64,000 bases of DNA from Streptomyces sp. NRRL S-350 (GTDB taxonomy: Bacteria > Actinomycetota > Actinomycetes > Streptomycetales > Streptomycetaceae): the NCBI RefSeq assembly GCF_000719705.1, contig NZ_JOHO01000028.1, positions 24,125-88,124 on the forward strand, given 5' to 3'. Positions 1 through 9,508 of this stretch are shown here, piece by piece. The translations under genes were made by a program, and so were the position numbers. Positions within the stretch are counted from its first letter, which is position 1, and each line of letters opens with the position of its first letter. The notes beneath the pieces were generated by a model. That model did not search any database. It saw nothing but the letters and a program-made list of their open reading frames with translations, and was not told the origin of the DNA.

Positions 1-277
1 CCTCCTCCTTGGACCGGAAGTACCGGAAGAAGGTGCGCCGGGCCACCCCGGCGGCGGCCGCGATCTGGTCGACCGTGGTCTCCTCGTAGCCCTGCGAGGC
101 GAACAGCTCCATCGCGGCCGTGGCCAGGTCCTGGCGCATCTGCTGGCGCTGCGCCGCCGCCCGGCGGCTGCCCGGTCCGCCCCCCTCCGGCCCGGTGCCC
201 CCGGTCGAGGGAGCCGGCCGGCCGGCGCCGGGCGAACCGGTGGTGTGCTGCGGGGAGGCTGACTGAACCCGATCCAT
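1..277 (-). CDS. TetR-family transcriptional regulator, N-terminal part (runs off the window)
   Basis: The reading frame opens with ATG at 277 and stays open to base 2, giving about 92 residues. The C-terminal ligand-binding domain lies outside the window. A disordered Gly/Pro-rich segment (about 45 residues) is followed by a canonical TetR helix-turn-helix: a helix ending in AMELFASQGYEETTVDQIA, then AAAGVARRTFFRYFRSKEE, the usual recognition helix. TetR proteins act as dimeric, ligand-released repressors. The gene lies upstream of, and in the same direction as, an unrelated gene further left, and about 200 bp past the end of the dehydrogenase. A natural target would be the palindrome in front of that dehydrogenase, but this is inference. 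Family assignment is secure, the ligand unknown. Confidence 0.9.
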   Translation of the reverse strand, partial: MDRVQSASPQHTTGSPGAGRPAPSTGGTGPEGGGPGSRRAAAQRQQMRQDLATAAMELFASQGYEETTVDQIAAAAGVARRTFFRYFRSKEE

Positions 278-474
278 GTCCGGAACGCTACACGGCCCCG
301 CGGGCACGGCCGCGGCCCTTCCCCGGCGCACCGGTGCGACCGGGCCGGACACGACCGGCCGGGGCCAGCGCGAGGACACCGTCCCCGGGCTCCAGCCCGG
401 GCGGCCGGAGGGAGCGCCCCCGTGCGCCGACGCGCCGTTGCCGTGGGCCGCGCCGCCGCCGGGCTGGGGCGTGG

Positions 475-2250
475 TCACCGGCGCGCGTGGTCGCGGAAGC
501 CGCGGCCGGTCTTGCGGCCCAGGCAGCCCGCCGCGACCAGGTGCTCCAGCAGCGGCGCGGCGGCCAGGCCGGGCTCCCGGAACTCCTGGTGCAGGACCTG
601 CTCGATGGTCAGCGAGACGTCCAGGCCGACCACGTCCAGCAGCTCGAACGGGCCCATCGGGTAGCCGCAGCCGAGCTTCATCGCGGTGTCGATGTCGTCC
701 ACCGTCGCGTAGTGCTCCTGCAGCATCCGCACGGCGTCGTTCAGGTACGGGAAGAGCAGCGCGTTGACGATGAAGCCGGCCCGGTCGCCGCACTCCACCG
801 GGTGCTTGCGGACCTCGGCGGTCAGCTCCAGGACGGTCGCGGTGACGTCCGGCGCGGTCAGCACGGTGGAGACCACCTCGACCAGCTTCATGGCCGGCGC
901 CGGGTTGAAGAAGTGCATGCCGATCACGTCCTGCGGCCGCGAGGTGGCGGTCGCACAGCTGATCACCGGCAGCGAGGAGGTGGTGGTGGCGAGCACCGCA
1001 CCGGGCTTGACGACCTTGTCCAGGGTGGCGAACAGCTCCCGCTTGACCGCCAGGTCCTCGGCGACGGCCTCGACCACCAGGTCGGCCTCGGCCAGTTCGG
1101 CGTACTGGCCGACCGGGGTGGTCAGCGCCAGCGCGGTGTCCCGCTGCTCGGCGGACATCCGGCCCTTGGCGACCGAGCGGTCCAGGGACCTCGCCAGCTG
1201 CGCCTTCGCGCGGTCGGCCTTCTCCTGGCTGCGCGCGGCGAGCAGCACCGGGTACCCGGCCTTGACGAACACCTCGGCGATGCCGGTGGCCATCGTGCCC
1301 GAGCCGCAGACGCCGACGGTGCGGACCTCGCGGCCCGGCACCTTCGGCACCGCCGGGCCGGTGGCCGCGTCCACGGCCCGGGACGAACCCGGCGCCTCGT
1401 AGGTGTAGAAGCCGCGGCCGCTCTTGCGGCCCAGCAGCCCGGCCGCGACCAGCTGGCCGAGGATCGGGGCGGGGGCGTGCAGGCGGTCCCTGGACTGCTC
1501 GTACATCGCCTCCAGGACGGTGCGCGCGGTGTCGACGCCGATCAGGTCGAGCAGCGCCAGCGGGCCCATCGGCAGGCCGCAGCCGAGCCGCATCGCGGCG
1601 TCGATGTCCTCCCGCGAGGCGTACTTGGACTCGTACATCGCGGCGGCCTGGTTCAGGTACGCGAACAGCAGGCCGTTCACCACGAAGCCGGCCCGGTCGC
1701 CGGCTGCCACCGGCTCCTTGCCGAGGTCCCGGGCGAAGGCGGCGGCGTCCTCGGCGGTCTGCGGGGAGGTCAGCACGGTGCGGACCACCTCGACCAGCTT
1801 CATGGTGTGCACCGGGTTGAAGAAGTGCAGGCCCAGCACCCGTTCCGGGCGGGCGGTCGCGGCGGCGATCCTGGTCACCGAGAGCGCGGTGGTGCCGGTG
1901 GCCAGCACGGTGGCCTCCGGGCAGATCCGGTCCAGCTCGGCGAAGACCTCCCGCTTGAGCTCCAGCTGCTCGGGCACCTCCTCGATCACCAGGTCCGCGG
2001 CGGCGGCGGCCGCGAGCTCGTGCCCGACCGCGATCCGGGCCAGCAGCCCGGTGCGCTCCTCGGCGGTGAGCCGCTCCCGGTCGACCGCGTGCGCGGTGGC
2101 CTCCTCGATCCGGGCCAGCGCCCGGGCGGCGGAGTCCGCGGTCGCTTCGATGCCGATCACCCGGCGGCCGCTCTTGGCGACCGCCACCGCGACACCGGCA
2201 CCCATCGTGCCGAGGCCGACGACGGCGACAGTGGGGAAGGGACGCTCCAT
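475..2250 (-). CDS. 3-hydroxyacyl-CoA (3-hydroxybutyryl-CoA) dehydrogenase, tandemly duplicated
   Basis: The 591-residue protein contains two complete 3HCDH units. The first has an NAD-binding Rossmann motif (GLGTMGAG, residue ~12) and the active-site LHFFNP (His ~142), followed by a C-terminal dimerisation domain (GDRAGFVVNGLL...). The second repeats the plan from residue ~308: GSGTMATG, MHFFNP, GDRAGFIVNALL. Single-unit enzymes are about 285 residues, so this is an internal duplication that is common in actinomycetes. It oxidises (S)-3-hydroxyacyl-CoA to 3-ketoacyl-CoA with NAD, in fatty-acid or butyrate metabolism and supply of C4 units. The ATG is preceded by AGGAG about 8 nt upstream. 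Both halves keep the catalytic His, so both may be active. Confidence 0.92.
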   Translation of the reverse strand: MERPFPTVAVVGLGTMGAGVAVAVAKSGRRVIGIEATADSAARALARIEEATAHAVDRERLTAEERTGLLARIAVGHELAAAAAADLVIEEVPEQLELKREVFAELDRICPEATVLATGTTALSVTRIAAATARPERVLGLHFFNPVHTMKLVEVVRTVLTSPQTAEDAAAFARDLGKEPVAAGDRAGFVVNGLLFAYLNQAAAMYESKYASREDIDAAMRLGCGLPMGPLALLDLIGVDTARTVLEAMYEQSRDRLHAPAPILGQLVAAGLLGRKSGRGFYTYEAPGSSRAVDAATGPAVPKVPGREVRTVGVCGSGTMATGIAEVFVKAGYPVLLAARSQEKADRAKAQLARSLDRSVAKGRMSAEQRDTALALTTPVGQYAELAEADLVVEAVAEDLAVKRELFATLDKVVKPGAVLATTTSSLPVISCATATSRPQDVIGMHFFNPAPAMKLVEVVSTVLTAPDVTATVLELTAEVRKHPVECGDRAGFIVNALLFPYLNDAVRMLQEHYATVDDIDTAMKLGCGYPMGPFELLDVVGLDVSLTIEQVLHQEFREPGLAAAPLLEHLVAAGCLGRKTGRGFRDHARR

Positions 2251-2604
2251 CTGTCCTGACTCCTAGTCATGAAGGGCCCGCGCGTGCTCCGGCGGGCGCA
2301 CCGCCGCGCCCGTACGCCGGGGGCGGCCGCCGCCGGAGGAGGGTTCACGCGCGGGGGCTGGGGAGATGACGGGTGCCGGCAGACCCGGGCAGCGGCCGGT
2401 CCGCTCCGGCCGAACTGCGGGGTGTGCCGTGGTGCTCAGGCGCTCGAAGGTGAAGGAAGCGGCGCTGATACGAGGAGAGAGCCGGCCGGCCGCGGTTCGC
2501 GGCACCAGCCGGTGGAAGCGCACCGCGCGAGCGCCGCAGAGACGGCGACCGCGGCCTCCCGCCGGTGCGGCTCCCGAAGCCCGGCGGTGGTGCGTCCGGC
2601 CACT

Positions 2605-2627
2605 GTAGCGAAGCTACTCGCGAGTAG
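2605..2627. promoter_or_regulatory. candidate operator: 14-bp palindrome with overlapping inverted repeat
   Basis: CTACTCGCGAGTAG at 2614-2627 is a perfect palindrome. It overlaps a second inverted repeat, GTAGC-GAA-GCTAC (2605-2617). It lies in the 566-bp gap between the minus-strand dehydrogenase and the plus-strand ligase, about 360 bp before the dehydrogenase start. Palindromes of this TACTNNNNAGTA type are typical operators of TetR-family regulators of acyl-CoA genes, and a TetR gene lies just beyond the dehydrogenase. The regulator assignment is inference. Apart from this and the 2747 repeat, I see no convincing gene or signal in 2251-2816. Confidence 0.5.
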
Positions 2628-2746
2628 GAAGGGGTCGTGGGCGGAAAACCGCGGGCGGATGACGGTTCGAGGTCGGGGTGGCCGTTCGCCGCCGTGATCG
2701 ACGGGGGGTGGCCGACGCCCGCGCCGCCCCGAACGGGTGAACGGAT

Positions 2747-2762
2747 GGACGGACTTCCGTCC
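2747..2762. promoter_or_regulatory. 16-bp palindrome upstream of the glutamine-synthetase-like gene
   Basis: GGACGGACTTCCGTCC is a perfect palindrome ending 54 bp before the ATG of the ligase gene at 2817, so it falls in the likely promoter region. It could be an operator or a 5' UTR hairpin. No cognate regulator can be named. Confidence 0.35.
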
Positions 2763-2816
2763 GGACCACCCGATAGGGGAGTTACCCGGGCCCAACCGGC
2801 GGGGCAGCATGGGGAC

Positions 2817-4280
2817 ATGACCATCGGACCCGCTCCAGGCCCCGCCGCCCCAGGCCCCGACCGGCCGTCCGGCCCCGCCGAGCCGGACGAGGCCGGCGCG
2901 CCCGCGGCCGCCGTCGCGCTGCCCCCGCGCGCCGAGCGGGCCGCGCGCGCCGACGAGGCCGTCGACCGACTGCGCACCGCCGCCGTCGAGGCGGTGGCCG
3001 TCACCTGGGTGGACAACGCGGGCATCGCCCGGGTCAAGGCCGTGCCGCTCGCGGCCCTGGCGCACGCCGCGCAGTGGGGAGTCGGCACCGCGCCCTGCTT
3101 CGACGTGTTCCTCGCCGACGACGCGATCACCACCAGCCCCGTCATCGGCGGCCCCACCGGGGACCTACGGCTCTACCCCGACCTCGACCGGGTCGTCCCG
3201 CTCGCCGCCCAGCCCGGCTGGGCGTGGGCCCCGGGGGACAGGTACACCCAGGGCGGCGCCCCGCACCCCGGCTGCCAGCGGCTGTTCGCCCGCCGGATGG
3301 AGGCCGCCGCGGCCGGGCGCGGGTTGAGCCTGAAGGCCGGCATCGAGGTCGAGTGGGTGGTCGCCCTCGCCGGCTCCCCGCAGGAGGAGCCGCGGTACCC
3401 GACGCACGGCCCGGCGTACGGGATGCACCGGCTCACCGACCTCTCCGACTACCTGCGGGACGTCCTGCGCGCCCTCGGCGAGCAGGGGCTCGGCGTGCTG
3501 CAGATCCACCCCGAGTACTCCCCGGGCCAGTTCGAGGTCTCCGTCGCCCCCGAGGGGCCGGTCGGCGCCGCGGACACCTCCGTCCTGGTCCGGCACACCA
3601 TCCGGGCCGTCTCCGCCCGGCACGGCCTGCGGGCCTCCTTCGCGCCGCTGGTCGAGGCGGGCGCGGTCGGCAACGGCGGCCACCTGCACCTCAGCCTCTG
3701 GCGGGACGGGCGCAACCTCGGCCACGGCGGCCCCGGGCCGCACGGCCTCACGGCCGAGGCCGAGGGCTTCCTCGCCGGCGTCCTCGACGCCCTGCCCGAG
3801 CTGCTGGTCCTGGGCTGCTCCAGCCCGGCCGGGTACCTGCGGCTGGTGCCCTCGCACTGGGCCGGCGCCTACCAGTGCTGGGGCCTGGAGAACCGGGAGG
3901 CCGCGCTGCGCCTGGTGACCGGCTCCACCGGGGAGCGGGCCGCCGCCGCCAACGCCGAGGTCAAGTGCTTCGATGCGAGCGCCAACCCCTATCTGGCGGT
4001 CGGCGCGGTGATCGCGGCCGGCCTCGCCGGGCTGGACCAACGCCTGGCACTGCCACCGGAGTTCACCGGCGACCCGGCCGCCGCAGAGCCCGGCACGGTG
4101 CCCCGGCTGCCGGAGGGCCCGGCCGGCGCGCTGGCCGCGTACGAGCGCTCGGCGGTGCTGCGCGAGGCACTCGGCGAGCCGCTCTACCAGGCGGTGCTCG
4201 CGGTGCGCCGGGCGGAGGGCGAGCAGTACGCCGCCGCCACGTCCGAGGAGTCGGTCGCGGCGACGCGCTGGCGGTACTGA
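2817..4280 (+). CDS. glutamine synthetase-like gamma-glutamyl ligase (GlnA3/GlnA4/FluG type)
   Basis: The 487-residue protein starts with a ~45-residue disordered Ala/Pro-rich stretch. Then come the beta-grasp motif (VDNAGIARVKAVP, ~65-77) and the catalytic GS domain: metal-binding Glu in GIEVEWVV (~175-182), SPGQFEVS (~235-242), GNGGHLHLSL (~285-294) and ENREAALRLV (~362). Where classical GS has E-h-R-h-P-D...NPY, this protein has EVKCFDASANPY: the Arg is Lys and the Pro is Phe, as in GS-like enzymes that glutamylate amines instead of ammonia. ATG 2817 follows a GGGG-rich site; upstream codons in the same frame have no ribosome site. It is followed 3 nt later by an amidohydrolase, so the two are probably coupled. 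Substrate unknown; an amine or polyamine is inferred. Confidence 0.85.
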   Translation: MTIGPAPGPAAPGPDRPSGPAEPDEAGAPAAAVALPPRAERAARADEAVDRLRTAAVEAVAVTWVDNAGIARVKAVPLAALAHAAQWGVGTAPCFDVFLADDAITTSPVIGGPTGDLRLYPDLDRVVPLAAQPGWAWAPGDRYTQGGAPHPGCQRLFARRMEAAAAGRGLSLKAGIEVEWVVALAGSPQEEPRYPTHGPAYGMHRLTDLSDYLRDVLRALGEQGLGVLQIHPEYSPGQFEVSVAPEGPVGAADTSVLVRHTIRAVSARHGLRASFAPLVEAGAVGNGGHLHLSLWRDGRNLGHGGPGPHGLTAEAEGFLAGVLDALPELLVLGCSSPAGYLRLVPSHWAGAYQCWGLENREAALRLVTGSTGERAAAANAEVKCFDASANPYLAVGAVIAAGLAGLDQRLALPPEFTGDPAAAEPGTVPRLPEGPAGALAAYERSAVLREALGEPLYQAVLAVRRAEGEQYAAATSEESVAATRWRY

Positions 4281-4283
4281 CCG

Positions 4284-5420
4284 GTGGCCCCGCCGCGGCT
4301 CGCAGCACCGGAAGGGGAGCCCGCGCTGATCGACCACCACTGCCACAGCGTGGTGGCGGCCGACCTCGCCGACGACGCCCTGGCCGGGCTGCTCACCGAG
4401 TCGGACCGCCCGCCCGCGCCCGGCTGTTCGCCCTTCGACAGCGCGCTCGGCCTGGCCGTGCGGCGCTGGTGCCCACCGGTGCTCGGTCTGCCGGCGCACG
4501 CCCCTGCGGCCGACTACCTGGCCCGCCGCCGCGAGGTGGGCGCGGCCGAGGCCACCCGCCGGCTGCTCGCCGCGGCCGGCTTGGACACCTGCCTGGTCGA
4601 CACCGGACTGGGCACCGCGGCGGGCCTGCCGCTGATGCCGCTCGGCGAACTCGCCGAGGCCGCCGGGGCGTCGGTGCGCGAGGTGGTCCGGCTGGAGTCG
4701 GTCGCCGAGACGGTGGCGGCCGGCGCCGAGGACTGGCCCCGGGCCGTCGCCGAGGCGCTCGCGGCGGCCGCCGGCCGGGCCGTCGCGGTCAAGTCGGTGC
4801 TCGCCTACCGGCGAGGCCTGGCCGCCCCGGCCGAGCGGCCCGCCCGGGCGGCCGTGGTGGCCGCGGCCGGCGCCCGGCTGCGCGGCGGGCACGACCGGCT
4901 GACGGATCCGGTCCTGCTGCACCACCTGCTCTGGACGGCCGTGGACGTCTGCGCCGAGCTGGGCCTGCCGCTCCAGCTCCACACCGGCTTCGGTGATCCG
5001 GACCTCACGCTGCACCGGGCCGACCCGTCCCTGCTGACGGACTTCGTGCGCGCCGCCGAGCCCAGCGGCGTCCCGCTGGTGCTGCTGCACTGCTACCCGT
5101 ACCACCGGCAAGCCGCCTGGCTGGCCCAGGCCTTCCCGACGGTGTACACCGATCTCGGGCTGACGGCCTCCTACACCGGCCCGCGGGTGGCGGCGGTCCT
5201 GGGCGAGATGCTGGAGCTGGCGCCGTTCGGAAAATTGCTGTTCTCCACGGACGCCTACGGCCTACCCGAACTTTTCTTGGTGGGCACCTGTCAGTTCCGG
5301 TACGGACTGGGCGCGTTGTCGGCGCGCTGGCAGGCCGACGGCGCGTGTTCCGCGAGCGATGCCCAGCGGCTGGCGCGCCTGGTCTCCGCCGACAATGCGC
5401 GTCTGCTGTACGCCTTGTAG
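4284..5420 (+). CDS. amidohydrolase-family protein (FluG N-terminal-like)
   Basis: This 378-residue protein has the fold marks of metal-dependent amidohydrolases: an N-terminal HxH-type site (DHHCHS, ~20), the His-containing LQLHTGFGDPDL (~235), VLLHCYPYHRQAAW (~270) and a late catalytic Asp in LLFSTDAYG (~325). It starts with GTG 3 nt after the ligase stop. In fungal FluG an amidohydrolase domain precedes a GS domain in one chain; here the same two activities are adjacent separate genes in reverse order. A likely role is hydrolysis of an amide or of the gamma-glutamylated product or precursor of the neighbour. The reaction cannot be read from the sequence. Confidence 0.85.
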   Translation: MAPPRLAAPEGEPALIDHHCHSVVAADLADDALAGLLTESDRPPAPGCSPFDSALGLAVRRWCPPVLGLPAHAPAADYLARRREVGAAEATRRLLAAAGLDTCLVDTGLGTAAGLPLMPLGELAEAAGASVREVVRLESVAETVAAGAEDWPRAVAEALAAAAGRAVAVKSVLAYRRGLAAPAERPARAAVVAAAGARLRGGHDRLTDPVLLHHLLWTAVDVCAELGLPLQLHTGFGDPDLTLHRADPSLLTDFVRAAEPSGVPLVLLHCYPYHRQAAWLAQAFPTVYTDLGLTASYTGPRVAAVLGEMLELAPFGKLLFSTDAYGLPELFLVGTCQFRYGLGALSARWQADGACSASDAQRLARLVSADNARLLYAL

Positions 5421-5717
5421 CAGTGCGGCGACGGGCATCGTGGCTGCGCCGGAGGGGTGTGTGCCGGGTGCGGGCCGAGTCGGTGGCCAGGTGTGCGAAG
5501 TGTGCGGTGGCTCGTCGGCGAACCGACACTTTTTAACACTCTTGAACCTGTTTCCCTTGTTGACCTGCGGACTTTCGACCTCCGTTGTTGGACTAGATGT
5601 GACGATCAGATGTCTGCCCCTTGCGCTTATAAGCAAATATTCATTAGCGTCCGGGTCATTCCCGGTGCATCTGCCAACCGCAGCTGCCCGCATGACGACT
5701 CGGGAGGGCCAACCCCA
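5421..5717 (+). promoter_or_regulatory. unusually A+T-rich promoter region of the secreted protease
   Basis: This 297-bp gap has no gene. Its second half (about 5528-5665) is far richer in A and T than anything nearby, with runs such as ATTCATTAGCG and a TTATAAGC stretch. It ends in GGGAGGG, 7-8 nt before the protease ATG at 5718. The composition fits a strongly regulated promoter with DNA-bending or silencer binding (for example Lsr2), but no single -35/-10 pair stands out. Confidence 0.45.
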
Positions 5718-7205
<1,488 letters not shown>

Positions 7206-7237
7206 CGCGCTGACCACGGCGACACCTGATCGCTGAG

Positions 7238-7270
7238 CCGGGGAGCGGGGCCACTGGTCCCGCTCCCCGG
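7238..7270 (+). terminator. hairpin terminator after the protease
   Basis: CCGGGGAGCGGG (7238-7249) pairs perfectly with 7259-7270 across a 9-nt loop, 32 nt after the protease stop. There is no U-tract, as usual in this genus. Confidence 0.8.
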
Positions 7271-7361
7271 TCGCGTCTGAGTAGCCGTACTCAGGCCGCC
7301 GCCGCCCCCGCCGACCAGGATGGATCGGTACCCACCGGACCCACCCCAGGAGTCGATCGGC

Positions 7362-7709
7362 ATGGCCCAGACCGCTTCCGTCGAGCAGAGCGCCCCCGCC
7401 AGGCGCAACCGGATCGCACTCGCCCTCGGCGTGGGCCAACTGCTGTTCGCCGCACCGATGCTCGCCGCCGTGGTGACCGGCGGCCTGGTGGCCGCGATGA
7501 TGGGCCTCGCCGCCGGCGGCCCGGCCGTCGCGCTGCTGCCGCTCGCCGCGCTCCTCGCCGCGGGCCCCCTGCTCGGGTCGGGCCTCGCCGCCCTGATCGC
7601 CCGGGCGCAGGGGCTGTCCAAGGACATCGCGTTCCCGGTGAAGGCCTTCGGCCTGCTGCTCGGCACCGCGGTCGAGTACTTCGCCTGGATCCGCCCGGCC
7701 ATCGGCTAG
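7362..7709 (+). CDS. small integral membrane protein of unknown function
   Basis: The 115-residue protein has a polar N-terminus (~20 residues) and two or three hydrophobic segments (LALGVGQLLFAAPMLAAVV; MMGLAAGGPAVALLPLAALLAAG; AFGLLLGTAVEYFAWI). No catalytic motif is visible. The chosen start, ATG 7362, has AGGAG 9 nt upstream; an in-frame ATG at 7320 lacks one. It stands alone between a terminator and a convergent gene. I do not recognise the family. Confidence 0.65.
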   Translation: MAQTASVEQSAPARRNRIALALGVGQLLFAAPMLAAVVTGGLVAAMMGLAAGGPAVALLPLAALLAAGPLLGSGLAALIARAQGLSKDIAFPVKAFGLLLGTAVEYFAWIRPAIG

Positions 7710-7764
7710 CACCCGGCGAGTGACCGTCTGGCACCCGGCGGTCGACCGGCGCGCCGGCGACCGG

Positions 7765-8682
7765 CTAGCGACCGTCGACGTGCTCGGGTCCGTCGACGTG
7801 GTGCTCCCAGACCGTCTCCACCGACGGCTTGCCGTGCAGGTCGGGCACCTCCTGCAACCAGGCCGGCCGCCCGGCCCGGGTCCGGGCCGCCTGCCGGCGG
7901 TCGGCCTCACGGAGCTGCTCGGGCGTGGCGAAGCCCTCCGGCAGCCACTCCGAGGAGAGCACCGCCCGGGCCGCCAGGTGGGTGACGTACGCGTGCCGGA
8001 CGGCGTCCACCGAGTCGAAGCCGGGCTCGTCCGCCAGCCACGCGTCCGGGACCAGCGCCAGCACCTCCTCCAGCAGCGGCACGGTGACCAGCGGGCCGAG
8101 TTCCTCGTCGGCCAGCCGGACGTCCGGGGCCGAGCCGCCGAGCGCGTGCGCGCTGAGGTCGTACCGCTTGCCGACCGCCGCCCCGGCCCCCGGCCAGCGG
8201 TGGTGGAAGATCAGCGCGGCGCCGTTGTCGATCAGCCAGAGCCGCTGGTGCCAGACCACCAGGTTGGGGTTGTGCACGGTGCGGTCGACGTTGCCCGTGA
8301 GGGCGTCCAGCCAGACCACCCGGCCGGCCTCGGCGGAGCCCACCGGGATCATCCCCGGCCGGAAGTCCCGCGCCCCCGGCAGCAGGTCCATGCCGAGGTT
8401 GACGCCGGCGCTGGCCCTGAGCATGTCCTGGATCTCGGTGTCGGGCTCGTCCGCGGCGACGGCCGGGTCGAAGTCCACCAGCCGCAGCTCCGGCACCCGC
8501 AGTCCCAGCCGCCGGGCCAGCTCGCCGACGATCACCTCGGCGATCAGCGCCTTGCGGCCCTGCGCGGCCCCGGTGAACTTGACCACGTACGTTCCCAGGT
8601 CGTCCGTCTCCACCACGCCGGGCACCGAGCCGCCGGCCCGCAGCGGATCGACGTAGCGCACCGCAGTCACCAGATCGAGCAC
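7765..8682 (-). CDS. HipA-like kinase domain protein
   Basis: This ~305-residue protein resembles the HipA_2 kinase-like family of actinomycetes. An ATP-binding lobe contains GTYVVKFTGAAQGRKALIAE (Lys for ATP near residue 40 and a Glu in the next helix). The catalytic region contains WLDALTGNVDRTVHNPNLVV, matching the D-x5-N pattern, followed by LWLIDNGAAL, the metal-binding Asp of the DNG motif. These proteins phosphorylate an unknown target; HipA proper phosphorylates glutamyl-tRNA synthetase. No HipB-type antitoxin and no DUF3037 partner gene, often found next to this family, is adjacent. GTG 8682 follows a -10-like TAGGGT by 7 nt, suggesting a leaderless start; GTG 8691 overlaps that box. 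Confidence 0.72.
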   Translation of the reverse strand: MLDLVTAVRYVDPLRAGGSVPGVVETDDLGTYVVKFTGAAQGRKALIAEVIVGELARRLGLRVPELRLVDFDPAVAADEPDTEIQDMLRASAGVNLGMDLLPGARDFRPGMIPVGSAEAGRVVWLDALTGNVDRTVHNPNLVVWHQRLWLIDNGAALIFHHRWPGAGAAVGKRYDLSAHALGGSAPDVRLADEELGPLVTVPLLEEVLALVPDAWLADEPGFDSVDAVRHAYVTHLAARAVLSSEWLPEGFATPEQLREADRRQAARTRAGRPAWLQEVPDLHGKPSVETVWEHHVDGPEHVDGR

Positions 8683-8773
8683 ACCGGCCACCCTATCCCG
8701 CCGTGTCGCGGGCGTGACGCTGTGGTTGGCTTGCCGGTGAGATCGCTACCCGGCAGACGAGGAGAGCAAGGCC

Positions 8774-9214
8774 ATGGGACAGGTGCAGGCCACCACCGAG
8801 CGGGTCTACGACGCCGCCCCCGAGCGGGTGTACGAGGCGCTGGCCGACTACCAGGTGACCCGCCCGAAGCTGCTGCCCGCGCAGTACAGCGAGTACGAGG
8901 TCCGGGTCGGCGGCACCGGCGCGGGCACCCAGGTGCACTGGAGGCTGCAGGCCACCGAGAAGCGGGTGCGCGACTGCCTGTTCACCGTCTCGGCGCCGAC
9001 GCCGGACCGGCTGGTCGAGAAGGACGCCAACTCCAGCATGGTGATCACCTGGACCGTCGCGGCCGTCGGCGAGGGCCGCTCCAAGGTGACGGTGACCGCC
9101 ACCTGGCAGGGCGCGACCGGCATCGGCGGCTTCTTCGAGCGCACCTTCGCCCCGAAGGGCCTCAACCGGATCCACGACCAGGTGCTGGCCAACCTGGCCG
9201 CCGAGGTCGGCTGA
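8774..9214 (+). CDS. SRPBCC-family (polyketide cyclase/START-like) protein
   Basis: The 146-residue protein is a single helix-grip domain. It opens with the typical TTERVYDAAPERVYEALADY, has alternating beta strands (SEYEVRVGG, QVHWRLQAT, SMVITWTVAAV, SKVTVTATW) and a long C-terminal helix (GLNRIHDQVLANLAAEV). The fold forms a hydrophobic pocket for lipids or polyketides; no catalytic residues can be assigned. The ATG is preceded by GAGGAGAGC about 8 nt upstream. It is divergent from the HipA-like kinase. The last codons are directly duplicated past the stop (GGTCGGCTGA twice). Confidence 0.82.
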   Translation: MGQVQATTERVYDAAPERVYEALADYQVTRPKLLPAQYSEYEVRVGGTGAGTQVHWRLQATEKRVRDCLFTVSAPTPDRLVEKDANSSMVITWTVAAVGEGRSKVTVTATWQGATGIGGFFERTFAPKGLNRIHDQVLANLAAEVG

Positions 9215-9247
9215 GGTCGGCTGAGGCCCCGCCGGGGTCCGCCCGGG

Positions 9248-9286
9248 CCGCCCGGATCGGCCGCCCGGATCGGCCGCCCGGATCGG
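9248..9286. repeat. three perfect 13-bp tandem repeats
   Basis: CCGCCCGGATCGG occurs three times head to tail in the 294-bp gap after the SRPBCC gene. Length and purity suggest slippage; no function is apparent. The rest of the gap (9287-9508) holds only the promoter of the next gene. Confidence 0.85.
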
Positions 9287-9508
9287 TCGGCGGGGGTCGG
9301 CCGGCTGGGGTCGACCGGCGTCCGCCGAGGCGCCGTAATCCGCCGGCCGCGCGGTTCGGTCCCTTGGATCCATCGATGTGCGTGAATCGCCCGGCGATTC
9401 GATTGGCTCGGCCACCCGTGCGAGCGGAAAGCCGTACGGGTGGCCGAACCGCCACCTGCGGGTGACGGGGGCCGTCCGGTACGGGGGAGCCACCCTAGGC
9501 TCGCCGCC

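Noticed and set aside
334..2259. Long open frames antisense or out of frame to the dehydrogenase, and many similar ones elsewhere (for example 12627-13655 minus, 22584-25820 minus)
   Set aside because: In DNA this rich in GC, shadow frames stay open for long stretches. Their translations are low-complexity Arg/Pro/Gly/Ala strings and the true frame has recognisable domains.
2269..2697. 142-codon frame in the gap before the GS-like gene
   Set aside because: No domain, no ribosome site, biased composition typical of non-coding GC-rich DNA, and it crosses the palindrome at 2614.
7765..8682. HipA-like gene as a classical toxin-antitoxin module
   Set aside because: No antitoxin gene overlaps or adjoins it on either side.
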